Shown: positions 44,638 to 56,436, counted from the stretch's first letter. The stretch is 64,000 nucleotides of DNA from Begonia masoniana (GCA_022432975.1 CM039506.1:19252531-19316530); one strand, 5' to 3'. The notes: generated from the sequence alone by a model not told the origin. Program-made: numbers and translations.

Positions 44638-46295
44638 ACAACATTATAACAATTAAACCAAAATTTAAAATGATTTTCGATAAAATTTTGAATCGATTTT
44701 CAGGTTTTTTGAACCCTAAAAAATGGTTGGAAAACGTGCGTAAAATATGTGCAAAACGTGTCAGAAATGGCTGGGTTAAAACATATTTGAAAGGGGTAAA
44801 ATTTGAAAAAGAAAAGAAAAAACCAATGTGGCCCACCATGGGCGACGCGCGCGCACTGGGTGCACCCATCGCCCAGGCAGCGCGCCCTGGCGCGGTGCGC
44901 GCAGATATTTCCAAACCAACCTCGACCGATTTCTGCACTAATCGGTCGACATTACCACACCAACTCCGACCGATTTCTGCACTAATCAGTGGATATCTCC
45001 ACACCAACTTTGATCAATTTCTGCACTAATCGGTTGACATCACCACACCAACTTCGACCGATTTCGCACAACTCAGTCGATATCTCTTCTTCAACGTCGA
45101 TCGATTTCTGCACTAATCAGTCAACATCACCACACCAATTTCGACCGATTTCACATAACTCAGTCGATATCTCTACACAACCTTCGACTGATTTCTGCAC
45201 TAATCGGTCGACATCACCACACTAACATCGACCGATTTCACACAACTCAGTTGATATCTCTTCACCAACTTCGACCGATTTCCGCACTAATCGGTCCACA
45301 TCACCACACCAACTTCGATCGATTTCGCATAACTTAGTCGATATCTCTACACCAACTTCGACCGATTTCTGCACTAATCGGTCCACATCACCACACCAAC
45401 TTCGACCGATTTCTGCACTAATCGGTCCACATCACCACACCAACTTCGACCGATTTCTGCACTAATCGGTCCACATCACCACACCAACTTCGACCGATTT
45501 CTGCACTAATCGGTCCACATCACCACACCAACTTCGACCGATTTCTGCACTAATCGGTCCACATCACCACACCAACTTCGACCGATTTCTGCACTAATCG
45601 GTCCACATCACCACACCAACTTCGACCGATTTCTGCACTAATCGGTCCACATCACCACACCAACTTCGACCGATTTCTGCACTAATCGGTCCACATCACC
45701 ACACCAACTTCGACCGATTTCTGCACTAATCGGTCCACATCACCACACCAACTTCGACCGATTTCTGCACTAATCGGTCAACATCACCACACCAACTTCG
45801 ACCGATTTTACCTTTTCCATCTTCATTATCTTCATCAACATTTTACCTAAAAACCCACACAACTCATCTTTCAATATTTTAAATTTCTAGACACAATAAA
45901 ACCCCTAAAACTTGACTCGCACACATAAACAGAAACGTAAAAGTTTGTAAAAACTAAACATCATTTCTTTTATGAAAAACCAAGCAGCATAACGGCTAAC
46001 TTTTCGAAAACCAAAAATCCTGAAAACCAAAAATTTAAACATAAACTCCCAAAACAACATCCAAAAGAGTTTTAAAACCATCGTTATTTACACAATCAAA
46101 TCCCAACAAAATTACCCACTACCACAGCTCCCAGTCACTCCATGGTAAAGACGCCCCGATAATTGCCCGCACCAGCATGCCACGTACGTCGCCGACTGCG
46201 TCCTAACCCTGGCCTCCCTTGACTAGCTCACCAGATATCTCGTCGTCACCTACACCACATAACACAAAACGTAAGCCTAAGCTTAGCAAGTAGGG
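44597..46295 (-). repeat. LTR G copy 2 (minus), distal part
   Basis: Runs from the inverted repeat through the 44-bp array to the CACCTACACCACATAACAC and CGTAAGCCTAAGCTTAGCAAG blocks near 46250-46290, which mirror LTR F. Interrupted at 46296 by element H and resumed at 55856. Confidence 0.78.
44923..45808. repeat. 44-bp tandem array with built-in hairpin (~20 units)
   Basis: Unit CGACCGATTTCTGCACTAATCGGTC plus CACATCACCACACCAACTT (44 bp; first part given as one 25-nt motif split CGACCGATT / TCTGCACT / AATCGGTC). Each unit can form a 8-9 bp stem with an 8-nt loop. Left-hand units are divergent (CAACTCAGTCGATATC variants, as expected for a decaying array edge); right-hand units from about 45350 are almost identical. 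Confidence 0.95.
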
Positions 46296-48694
46296 TGTCA
46301 CGACCCTAGTATTGCACCCGGTTTTCCCGTACTATTTTTTTTTTATCACAATACTTTAAATACACTCTAAGCAGAACCTAAATCGAAATTGAAATCGGAA
46401 TCGAAATCAGAATTGTAAGTCGTTTAAAACAAATACTAAAACAATTGAAATTAAAAACAATTAAAAATAAACAAATTAAAAACATACAGGGGAGGGCAAA
46501 AAGGGAATGCATGGGCGATTGATCATAGCGATCAATCGCCACACTCCCTGGAATTCCAGGGAGTGGCGATTTGAGAGGGGCGATTGATCCCCTCCTCAGG
46601 CGATCAATCGCCACCCTCTCTGCCTCCCTTCCACTTTCGTGCCTTTTCTTTCCTCCTTCTTTCCCCCTTCATTCTTTCTTTCATTTTTCTCCTACGCCAA
46701 CTACAACTACACAAATACAACTTAACCAACACAATATCATCAAATAAAAACTCACTCAAATCCTCATTCTTTTTACACATCACCGTTCACCCAATAAACG
46801 ATTCGAAATACATTTTAAAACTAAGTACATTTTCATGAAAACGAACTGCGTGGATATGTTTAAAACCTAAACAAATCCACCTGTTTTTGAAATCACCCAA
46901 ACGGTTATCAAATTAGTTTCCAAAACATTTCAAACATCAAACCTATTCACTAACAGATCCAAACATCCTAAAATGTCTATCTATACAACCATCAATAAAA
47001 ATCATCCCAAAAACTCCAAAATCTATACATACGTCCCCATGGGTCAGGTAAGCGTCGACTGCGCAACACACCACCGCAGGCCATCCTCCGTCAACTGCGT
47101 CACTCCTCAGGTGGAGGGATCTCGTCCTCACCTGTCTCCTTGTAATCACCTACACCATACAGACATCTATGAGATAAAAATCTCAGCAAGACTCGTAAAT
47201 GTAAATGCATGCTATGCGTGTGAATTCGTAAACCATGCGTTATTTTCTTTACTTTATATGCACGGTAGGTGTAACCGAGATCCTATCCCCCTAACAGGAG
47301 AGAGCTCATCCATTGGGCGGACTACTCTTTCCAGCTAGAGGAGTGGGGTGCACGCTTACAACACGTACAGCCGTGCCTGAGCTCCACCTCGCGTGACCTG
47401 TAAACTGTATGCCTTGCGGCCTATAAACTGTATGCCTTACGGCCTTTGTCTATGCATTAACTTTAAAACACCGTGCGGAAATTCATTTTCATGCTTTTCT
47501 TTAAAACACGTGATGCGTGAACAGTTCAATATGACATAAAGTAAACAATCACATATATACCATCAAGACTATAAATGCATAACCTATAACCTATAAAACA
47601 ACTAAACCTGTCTACCCAACCAAAGTAAATAGACATACGCATCTCCAAAACTCCTCGAGACGACTTCGACGTACGGTGTAGGCCAATCAGCCAGAGAAGA
47701 TCACGAGAACTTACCTCGTGTCCAAAGAAGCTCAAGCTTCGTTCACGAGCGTTGTTTGTCTGAGGCAAAACACAACATCGACGTTAAGACTAATTTAAGC
47801 TTCTAAACGTCCAAATTAACAAAACCTTAACTAAAGAATTTTCTTAAAATATTAACCTAACTAATCGAAGTATTTAAACCACGATTAACTCACGATAGTT
47901 TAAAAATCACGATTAACGAGTTTTCCTAAAAACCAAAAAATTCTCAAATTTTAACTTTTTCACAAATTAACCTAACTTCGTCCAATAACACTCAATACGT
48001 TCATCACATCTAGAACAATGGTAAACCTATGGATTTTGAACCCTAAATCGCGTTTTTAACGATAATCTAAACGAAACCCTAATCGTTTTAACTTAACGAA
48101 ACTCAAAATCTAACGCTCTAAAACTTTAGAATCATACCTAGAGCGTCGATTGGAAGAGAAAGCACGAAGAAAACGGAACGATTGGAGGACGAATCGGAGG
48201 TCGGAATGGGAATCGCCGTGAATCGCCAAGGAGGGAGGAGAGGAAATCGCAGCAGAGAGAGGAGTTCGCGTGGAGAAGAAGAAGGCAATTCAATTTTTAA
48301 TAAAAATTGACTTGGTAAATTACTGTTTCGCCCTTCCTTTGTTTTCTATTTGTTTCGTCCTTTATTTCGTTAATTGTCTAACGATTCGTTTTCTCTAAAT
48401 CTCCTTATTTCACCAATAACTCAAACTTATTATTTGGGATTTATTAAAACTATCCGTTTGCAATTCGGACCTCGTTTACTATTTTATCTAAAACGTTATT
48501 TATATTACGAGAAACGTATTTTCTCGAAATATAGCGTTATTTCTCCGAAAAATCTCGTAAATTCCTTAAAATTCCAATTAATAATTAGGATCATAAAGGC
48601 GCTTTCTTCTCGTAAAACGGGTTTGATTTGACATATATACAAAATGCCCATATATATACTATAATATAAAATTCCGTACAGGCCAGATATTACA
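46296..48694 (-). repeat. Element H 3' LTR
   Basis: 2399 bp; minus-sense TGTAATATCTGG...GGGTCGTGACA. Contains two units of a ~23-bp CTGTAAACTGTATGCCTTGC repeat (about 47398-47445), where the 5' LTR has four. Confidence 0.93.
46511..46615. repeat. GGCGAT palindrome cluster, element H 3' LTR
   Basis: GGCGATTGATCATAGCGATC, GCGATCAATCGCC, the CTCCCTGGAATTCCAGGGAG hairpin (fully palindromic), and GGCGATCAATCGCC, 215-320 bp from the LTR 3' end. Confidence 0.92.
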
Positions 48695-48711
48695 TTCCAC
48701 CCACCTTATTT
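48695..48711 (-). promoter_or_regulatory. Polypurine tract of element H
   Basis: Minus-strand AAATAAGGTGGGTGGAA directly before the LTR start. Confidence 0.85.
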
Positions 48712-48734
48712 AGAATTTTGTCCCCAAAATTTAA

Positions 48735-50894
48735 CTACACAAATAGCTCAGGATACTTAGTCATCATATCCTGCTGTCGCTCCCATGTAGCTTCTTCCAC
48801 CTCATGGTTCCGCCACAAAACTTTAACTAGCGGAATCCCTTTGTTGCGCAATACCTTGATGGAAGATTCCAAAATACGAACCGGCCTCTCCTCATAAGTC
48901 AAGGTAGGTTGTACCTCGATCTCTGTAGCCTCCACGACATGTGATGGATCGCTTAAACACTTCCGAAACATCGATACGTGAAATACATCGTGAATACTCT
49001 CCATAGAAGCTGGAAGCTGTAGTCTGTACGCCAACTTCCCGATCCTCTTCAGAATAGGAAAGGGCCCCACATATCGAGGGTTTAACTTGCCCCTCCTTCC
49101 GAATCTCATAACGCCTTTAAACGGAGAAACTTTAAGATTGACCTCATCGCCTTCTTCAAACTCTAGCTCTCTCCGTCTCGTGTCAGCATAGCTCTTCTGT
49201 CAGCTCTGAGCTATCTCAATACGCTATCGGATAACGGCAATCTTCTCTGTCGTTTGCTGTAGAATCTCTGGACCAACGATGCTGGCCTCGCCAACCTCGT
49301 CCCAATATAACGGAGACCTACACTTTCGTCCATACAACACCTCATACGGAGCCATGCCAATCGTAGCCTGGAAGCTGTTGTTGTACGAGAACTCAATCAG
49401 TGGCACATATCGGCTCCACGAGCCCTGAAACTCCAGCACACAAGCTCTGAGCATATCCTCCAAAATCTGATTCGTCCTCTCTGTCTAACCATCAGTCTGA
49501 GGATGGAATGCAGTGCTAAAATTAAGCTGAGTCCCCATAGCTTTATGCAGGCTCTTCCAGAACTTTGAAGTAAATCTCGGATCTCTGTCTGAGACAATAG
49601 AAACCGGCACTCCATGTAATCTGACAATCTCCTGCACGTAAAGCTCGGCGAGCTGATCCATCGAAGAAACCATCTTCACAGGCAAGAAGTGAGCCGACTT
49701 TGTCAATCGGTCCACGATCACCCAAACACCATCATGGCCCTTCGTCGTCCTCGGGAGCCCCACAATGAAATCCATAGAGATGTGCTCCCACTTCCACTCC
49801 GGAATCGGCAGTGGCAATAATGTTTCGGCCGGTCTCTGGTGCTCTGCTTTCACCTGTTGACAGACTAGACAGGTTTCAAAGTACTTGGCGACCTCTCTCT
49901 TCATATTCGGCCACCAGAAATGTTGCTTCAAATCCCGGTACATCTTAGTACTTCCCGGGTGCACAGAATATGCCGAAGAATGTGCCTCGGCCAATATCTC
50001 TCTCTTCAGATCCTCGTCGTTAGGCACGTACCACCTATGCCTAAACCGTAGAATACCATCATCTGATAAATGAAAATCCGACGAATCATCTAACAACATG
50101 CTCGATCGAAGCTCAATACACTCCGCATCGTTCTACTGAGCCTCGCGTATACGATCCAGAATGGTCGGCCTGAGAGAAATGTTGGTGAGCATACTGGACA
50201 ACTCTGCCACTATCTCCACGTCGAATCTCTCAATCTCAGACCGCAGCGTAACTGACATCGCTGCCAATGAAGGCTGACTCGCAGAAGGCACTCTACTCAA
50301 AGCATCAGCAACTTTGTTCGCCTTCCCTGGATGGTACTTGATATCAAAATCATAATCCTTGACGAACTCGAGCCATCGTCTCTGTCGCATGTTCAGCTCC
50401 TTTTGCGTAAATAAATACTTCAAGCTCTTGTGGTCGGAAAATATCTCGCACTGTTGCCCATATAAATAATGTCTCCATATCTTCAGTGCGAAGACCACAG
50501 CTGCTAACTCAAGGTCGTGCGTAGGGTAATTCTGCTCGTACGGCTTTAGCTGCCGAGAAGCATAAGCAATAACTCTACCCTCCTGCATCAATACACAACC
50601 GAGTCCCACTCCAGACGCGTCACAATAAATACTGAACTTGTCACCTTCAACAGGTAGCGCCAATACTGGAGCGGTGGTCAATCTCTGCTTTAACTCCATA
50701 AAACTGTTATCACAAGCAAACGACCATATAAATCTCTCATTCTTCCGAGTCAATCTCAAAAGAGGAAATGCGATCTTCGAAAATCCCTCTATGAACTTCC
50801 GATAATAACAAGCTAATCCAAGAAATCCACGCACCTCACGTACGTTCTTCGGTTTTGGCCAATCTCTGACCACCTGAATCTTGCTCGGATCCAC
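48735..50894 (-). pseudogene. Element H: RNase H-integrase-chromodomain part of pol
   Basis: Minus strand, mostly one frame. RNase [56 protein letters not shown] and the end VADALSR. Integrase: zinc finger HPGSTKMYRDLKQHFWWPNMK and CLVCQQVKAEH; core D in HISMDFIVGLP, D in IVSDRDPRFTS, and HPQTDG followed by a TAG before TERT (the catalytic Glu is encoded but lies behind the stop). The C-terminal LNPRYVGPFPILKRIG region is followed by a chromodomain (PVRILESSIKVLRNKGIPLVKVLWRNH...ATWERQQDM) and the stop. Stops at DG*TERT, IR*RIEIAQS*QK and near 50130 are CAG/CAA-to-TAG or CGA-to-TGA types. Confidence 0.93.
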
Positions 50895-52285
50895 AGATAC
50901 TCTGTCCTGTGATATGATATGGCCGAGGAAGCTTACACTATCTAGCTAAAATTCGCACTTCGAAAACTTTGGATACAGCTGGCGTTGGCTCAAAACCTGT
51001 AAAACAATCCTCAGATGGTCATCGTGTTCTTCCTTCGTCTTAGAGTAGATCATAATGTCATCAATGAAAACCACAACAAACTTGTCCAGATACTCCTTGA
51101 AGACACGGTTCATCAAATCCATGAACGCTGCAGCGGCATTAGTAAGTCCAAAAGACATGACAAGGAACTCATAATGCCCATACCTCGTTCAGAATGCCGT
51201 TTTCTGAATATCTTCCCTCCGGACCTTCAGCTGATAATAACCCGAGCACAGGTCGATCCTGGAAAATACTCGAGCACCCGTAGCTGATCAAACAGGTCAT
51301 CAATCCGGGGCAACGGATATTTATTTTTCACCGTCAATTTGTTCAACTCTCTGTAATCAATGCACATCCTGAGGGTTCCGTCTTTCTTCTTGACGAATAG
51401 AACAGGCGCACCTCAGGGTGAAACACTGGGTCGAATAAATCCGTTCTCTAACAACTCATCAAGCTGAGTCCTCAACTCTCTCAACTTAGTTGGTGCCAAC
51501 CGGTACGGGTTCTTAAACCTTGGCGCGGTATTAGAATAAACATCAATAGTGAATTCAATCTCCCGGTCTGGTGGTAACCCGGGAAGATCATCGAGGAATA
51601 TATCAGAGAACTCTCTAACTATAGGAATGTCGCTCGGCTTCAATCTGCTGACTAACTGAATATCAAAAACTGAGGCCAAATAAATAGAGCACGCACCTTT
51701 AAACTGCTCGTTGACCTTCATGGAATAAGAAATAGGCGAGCTACTCAATCTGCTCATCGCCTGATAAGAAAACTCGGCTTTACCCGGGGGTCGGAAGGTC
51801 ACAATCCCAGATCGACAATCGATGCTGGCGAAGTGCTGTGATAGCCAATCCATCCCTAAGATAAGATCATAGTGCTCGATGCCCATAACAATAAGGCGAG
51901 CATAGAGGGTATCGTCTCCAACTGAAACAATATTCCCCTGGACAACTTGACTAGACTGCATACGCTCTCCTGAGGGCAGCATCACACTATACTCGTACTC
52001 TGCCAGCTCTGGCACTAACCTCAGTCTAGACATGCAAGCAGTTGATATAAAGGAGTGCGTAGCTCCGGTATCCACCAAAGTAAACACAGTTGTGCCCATA
52101 AGCAATATAGTACCTGAGATAACAGAAGGTCGAGCCTCGTCGTCAACATCACCAGGCTCGATAAATGCGAAGATCCTCGGCATAATCCTCCTCTGATCAC
52201 TGCCTGACTGATCTCGACCCTTCTTCGGGCAGTCTTTAACAAAATGGCATGCGTCTCCACACCAATAGCACACATCCGTGCCCAC
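50895..52285 (-). pseudogene. Element H: zinc knuckle, protease and reverse transcriptase
   Basis: Begins with the CCHC knuckle CYWCGDACHFVKDC, then the protease (PRIFAFIEPGDVDDEARPSV, VFTLVDTGATHSFIS with intact DTG, HYDLILGMDWLSQHFASIDC), the linker DIPIVREFSDIFLDDLPGLPP, and the RT start (YRLAPTKLRELRTQLDELLENGFIRPSVSP). A TGG-to-TGA stop at SP*GAP ends the 290-codon frame. Further on there is a frameshift near 51275, a CGA-to-TGA stop in [12 protein letters not shown], the catalytic FIDD in [14 protein letters not shown], and a TGG-to-TAG stop in KCEF*LDS. Confidence 0.93.
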
Positions 52286-53208
52286 TCTGCACTGGCCATG
52301 GTGTTCCTTCTAACATTTAGGGCAAAGAGGTATCTGAGGAGCCCCCTGTACCTGCTTGCCTTTCCCTCTATCATTGCCTCCCTCTAGAGGTCTTTTAACA
52401 CCCCTCTGCTGCTGTTGGGGCTGTGCTCTAGGCTGCCAACCTCGTGACTGAGGGCGAATCTCTCGGAAGAAGCCCTTAGCTGGCTCCCTCGGTTTAATAG
52501 AATCTCTCTCAACTGCCTCAATATCAAGCGCCCTAGCCACTATCTCGTCATACGATACATTACGTACCCTTGATATAGTAAGGCGCATCCGGAACTCCTG
52601 ACTAAGTCCCTGTAAAAATCGGCGTACCTTGTCCTCGTTTACGCTGACCTGACGTGGCGCGAATAGAGAAAGGGCTTCGAACTTCCTCACATACTCGACA
52701 ATCGAACCTACTTGCCGTAACTGCATAAACTCAACCATCTTCGCCTCTCGTACAGTATGGCTGAAATACTTGTCGTAAAACAACTCTCTAAATCGTTCCC
52801 AACCCATAACCGTAACATCGGTGGTCGTCTTGATGGAATCCCACCAAAATCGGGCGTCCAATGCAAAGTGGTAGGTCACCAATGCAACCTTCTCTCCATC
52901 CTCAATGCTAGCATAAGCCAGCATGTCCTCCATAGTGCGAATCCACTCCTCGGCTGAAGAGGGATCCATAGACTGTCCGTTAAAAATGGGGGGCTGGAGC
53001 TTCTGAAATCTCTCCATCCCACGATTACCCGGAATGGTGGCCTCCCGAGCTCTAACGCCCTCTCGGTCTATCAAAGTACCCAGCTGCTGAGACTGTCTCT
53101 CCATCTGCTGAGCCTGTCGTTCCATATGCTGAGACTACTGGGCAATAAAATCCTTAAGGGTGTCTATTGTATCATCTCGGTCGTCTCGGTCATTTCGTGG
53201 ACGCCCAT
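52286..53208 (-). pseudogene. Element H gag
   Basis: The first ATG on the minus strand is at 53208, but one base is missing after it (compare element C), and a TAG at 53135-53137 follows FIAQ. The intact 271-codon frame starts at 53125: MERQAQQMERQSQQLG, MERFQKLQPPIFNGQ, AEEWIRTMEDMLAY, DARFWWDSI, YDKYFSHTVREAKM, VRRFLQGLSQEFR, then a Pro/Gln/Arg-rich basic tail and the CPKC start of a first zinc knuckle, where a CAG-to-TAG stop separates it from the pol frame. Gag forms the virus-like particle. Very similar to element C gag. Confidence 0.92.
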
Positions 53209-53221
53209 ATTTATAAAATTC

Positions 53222-53288
53222 CTATACAAAAGTTAAAACACAATACTCTAAGAAACTAGAAATCAAATAAAGCTATAAACGTACTTAC
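53222..53288 (-). other. Putative 67-nt leader intron of element H
   Basis: Minus-strand GTAAGT at 53288, TTTCTTAGAG block, and ATAG at 53222, 14 bp before the gag ATG. Confidence 0.45.
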
Positions 53289-53358
53289 AGTTGATGAAGA
53301 ATGTTTGCGTAGTGGCTGTGCAGTCGAGCAGTCTACAGAACCGATTTTAAAACCCGGC

Positions 53359-53371
53359 GGCTCTGATACCA
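53359..53371 (-). promoter_or_regulatory. Primer-binding site of element H
   Basis: Minus-strand TGGTATCAGAGCC, four bases from the LTR. Confidence 0.92.
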
Positions 53372-53375
53372 TAAT

Positions 53376-55855
53376 TTTCACGACCCTAGTACTGCACCCG
53401 GTTTTCCCGTACTATTTTTTTTTATCACAATACTTTAAATAAACTCTAAGCGGAACCTAAACCGAAATCGAAATCGGAATTGTAAGTCGTTTAAAACAAA
53501 TACAAAAACAATTGAAATTAAAAATAATTTAAAACATTTAAAAATAAACAAATTAAAAACATACAGGGGAGGGCAAAAAGGGAATGCAGGGGCGATTGAT
53601 CATAGCGATCAATCGCCCTTTGGCGATCGCAACAGGCGAAGTCGCCTATTGCGAATCGCCATACTCCCTGGAATTCCAGAGAGTGGCGATTTGAGAGGGG
53701 CGATTGATCCCCTCCTCAGGCGATCAATCGCCACCCTCTCTGCCTCCCTTCCACTTTCGTGCCTTTTCTTTGCTTCTTCTTTCCCCATTCATTCTTTCTT
53801 TCAATTTTCTCCTACGCCAACTACAACTACACAAATACAACTTAACCAACACAATATCATCAAATAAAAACTCACTCAAATCCTCATTCTTTTTACACAT
53901 CACCGTTCACCCAATAAACGACTCGAAATACATTTTAAAACTAAGTACATTTTCATGCAAACGAACTGCGTGGATATATTTAAAACCTAAACAAATCCAC
54001 CTGTTTTTGAAATCACCCAAACGGTTATCAAATTAGTTTCCAAAACATTTCAAACATCAAACCTATCCACTAACAGATCCAAACATCCTAAAATGTCTAT
54101 CTATACAACCATCAATCAAAATCATCCTAAAAACCCAAAAATCTATACATACGTCCCCACGGGTCAGGTAAGCGTCGACTGCGCAACACACCACCGCAGG
54201 CCATCCTCCGTCAACTGCGTCACTCCTCGGGTGGAGGGATCTCGTCCTCACCTGTCTCCTTGTAATCACCTACACCATACAGACATCTATGAGATAAAAA
54301 TCTCAGCAAAACTTGTAAATGTAAATGCATGCTATGCGTGTGAGTTCGTAAACCATTCGTTATTTTCTTTACTTTATATGCACTGTAGGTGTCACCGAGA
54401 TCCTATCCCCCTAACCGGAGAGAGCTCATCCATTGGGCGGACTACTCTTTCCAGCTAGAGGAGTGGGGTGCACGCTTACAACACGTACAACCGTGCCTGA
54501 GCCCCACCTCGCGTGACCTGTAAACTGTATGCCTTGCGGCTTGTAAACTGTATGCCTTGCGGCCTGTAAACTGTATGCCTTGCGGCCTGTAAACTGTATG
54601 TCTTACGGCTGTTTTTCTATGCATTAACTTTAAAACACTGTGCGGAAATCCATTTTCATGCTTTCTTTAAAACACGTGATACGTGAACAGTTCAATATGA
54701 CATAAAGTAAACAATCACATATATACCATCAAGACTATAAATGCATAACCTATAACCTATAAAACAACTAAACCTGTCTACCCAACCAAAGTAAATAGAC
54801 ATACGCATCTCCAAAACTCCTCGAGACGGCTTCGACATACGGTGTAGGCCAATCAGCCAGAGAATATCACGAGAACTTACCTCGTGTCCAAAGCAGCTCA
54901 AGCTCCGTCCACGAGCGTTGTTTGTCTGAGGCAAAACACAACATCGACGTTAAGACTAATTTAAGCTTCTAAACGTCCAAATTAACAAAACCTTAACTAT
55001 AGAATTTTCTTAAAATCTTAACCTAACTAATCGAAGTATTTAAACCACGATTAACTCGCGATAGTTTAAAAATCACGATTAACGAGTTTTCCTAAAAAAC
55101 CCAAAAATTCTCAAATTTTAACTTTTTCACAAATTAACCTTACTTCGTCCAATAACACTCAATACGTTCATCACATTGAGAACAACGGTAACCTATGGAT
55201 TTTGAACCCTAAATCGCGTTTTTAACGATAATCTAAACGAAACCCTAATCTTTTAACTTTACGAAACTCAAAATCTAACGCTCTAAAACTTTAGAATCAT
55301 ACCTAGAGCGTCAATTGGAAGAGAAAGCACAAAGAAAATGGAACTATTGGAGGACGAATCGGAGGTCGGAATGGGAATCGCTGTGAATCGCCAAGGAGGG
55401 AGGAGAGGAATCGCAGCAGAGAGAGGAGTTCGCGTGGAGAAGAAGAAGACAATTCAATTTTTAATAAAAATTGACTTGGTAATTACTGTTTCGCCTTTCC
55501 TTTGTTTTCTATTTGTTTCGTCCTTTATTTCGTTAATTGTCTAACTATTCATTTTCTCCAATCTCCTTATTTCACCAATAACTCCAACTTATTATTTGGG
55601 ATTTATTAAAACTATCTGTTCGCAATTCGGACCTCGTTTACTATTTTTTGTAAAACGTTATTTATATTACGAGAAACGTAATTTCTCTAAATATAGCGTT
55701 ATTACTCCGAAAAATTCCGTAAATTCCTTAAAATTCCAATTAATAATTAGGATCATAAAGGCGCTTTCTTCTCGTAAACGGGTTTGATTTGACATATATA
55801 CAAAATGCACATATATATATTATAATATAAAATTCCGTACAGGCCGGATATTACA
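53376..55855 (-). repeat. Element H 5' LTR
   Basis: 2480 bp, closely similar to 46296-48694. Its 3' terminus has mutated from TGACA to TGAAA. It has about 40 bp more palindrome cluster and four ~23-bp CTGTAAACTGTATGCCTTGC units (54520-54612) against two. Confidence 0.93.
53590..53737. repeat. GGCGAT palindrome cluster, element H 5' LTR
   Basis: As at 46511-46615 with an additional block (GGCGATCGCAACAGGCGAAG and GTCGCCTATTGCGAATCGCC) absent from the 3' LTR. Confidence 0.92.
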
Positions 55856-55860
55856 CAGGG

Positions 55861-56436
55861 ATTATTGCATGCAACAAAAACACAATGCAGACTAATCTCA
55901 GAACACATGCAGTTTCTAACTCTCTGTTGTTCTCATTTCATTTTCATTGTATTAATTTTTCATAAGCCGTGTGGATCAAGTAGGCGCACATCCTATAACT
56001 GTCTATGATGGCCACACATGATCTATTTCCACATCGATCGTAGAATCCTATAACTGTCTAGGAGTTCATACTCACGACACATTACGTATTTTAGCAGTAC
56101 ATTTCTCTTAGAAGTCATCTGGGGTGCTAAGCACTCTTCCCGACGAGGCAGCTTTACTCAAGACCAAAGTTGCAGTTCTTTTATCTTGTTACATTTCACG
56201 CTTATATCTCAAACCATGCTAAAACTCATATTTTTCGTAGTTCAAAATCATGATGCATGGCAATAAAATGCTCAAACACAAAACAAATAACTGAACAATC
56301 AAACACCCTACCGTTCCATGGTGTAGGCCCGAAGCAAACACACACATTCCTCTACTTACCTGGCTACTCCGCACGTACTTACTCACTTCAGTTATGTCAA
56401 TGTCAAACGCACGACTCATCACCTAGCATAAACAGG
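55861..56436 (-). repeat. LTR G, remainder beyond element H
   Basis: Continues LTR G past the target duplication. Minus-sense landmarks: GCCAGGTAAGTAGAGG near 56360 and GGGCCTACACCATGG near 56320. No terminal TGTAAC is found before the adjoining Gypsy coding region. Confidence 0.6.

Larger units (their letters stand above)
46296..55855 (-). mobile_element. Element H: complete Ty3/Gypsy chromovirus (Tekay/Del-like)
   Basis: The 9560-bp minus-strand element has, in element order, 5' LTR (53376-55855), PBS (53359-53371), gag, protease, RT, RNase H, integrase, chromodomain, PPT (48695-48711) and 3' LTR (46296-48694). The flanks TAGGG (46291-46295) and CAGGG (55856-55860) are a target duplication with one difference. 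It is inserted in LTR G. The LTRs are similar along their length but differ by substitutions and repeat-number changes, so it is not brand new. The coding region has about ten stops and at least one frameshift, so it is not autonomous today. Confidence 0.93.

Noticed and set aside
44803..45225. Open frames across the GC-rich block and 44-bp array
   Set aside because: 44 is not a multiple of three and the frames close as the array continues; peptide text simply reflects the repeat.
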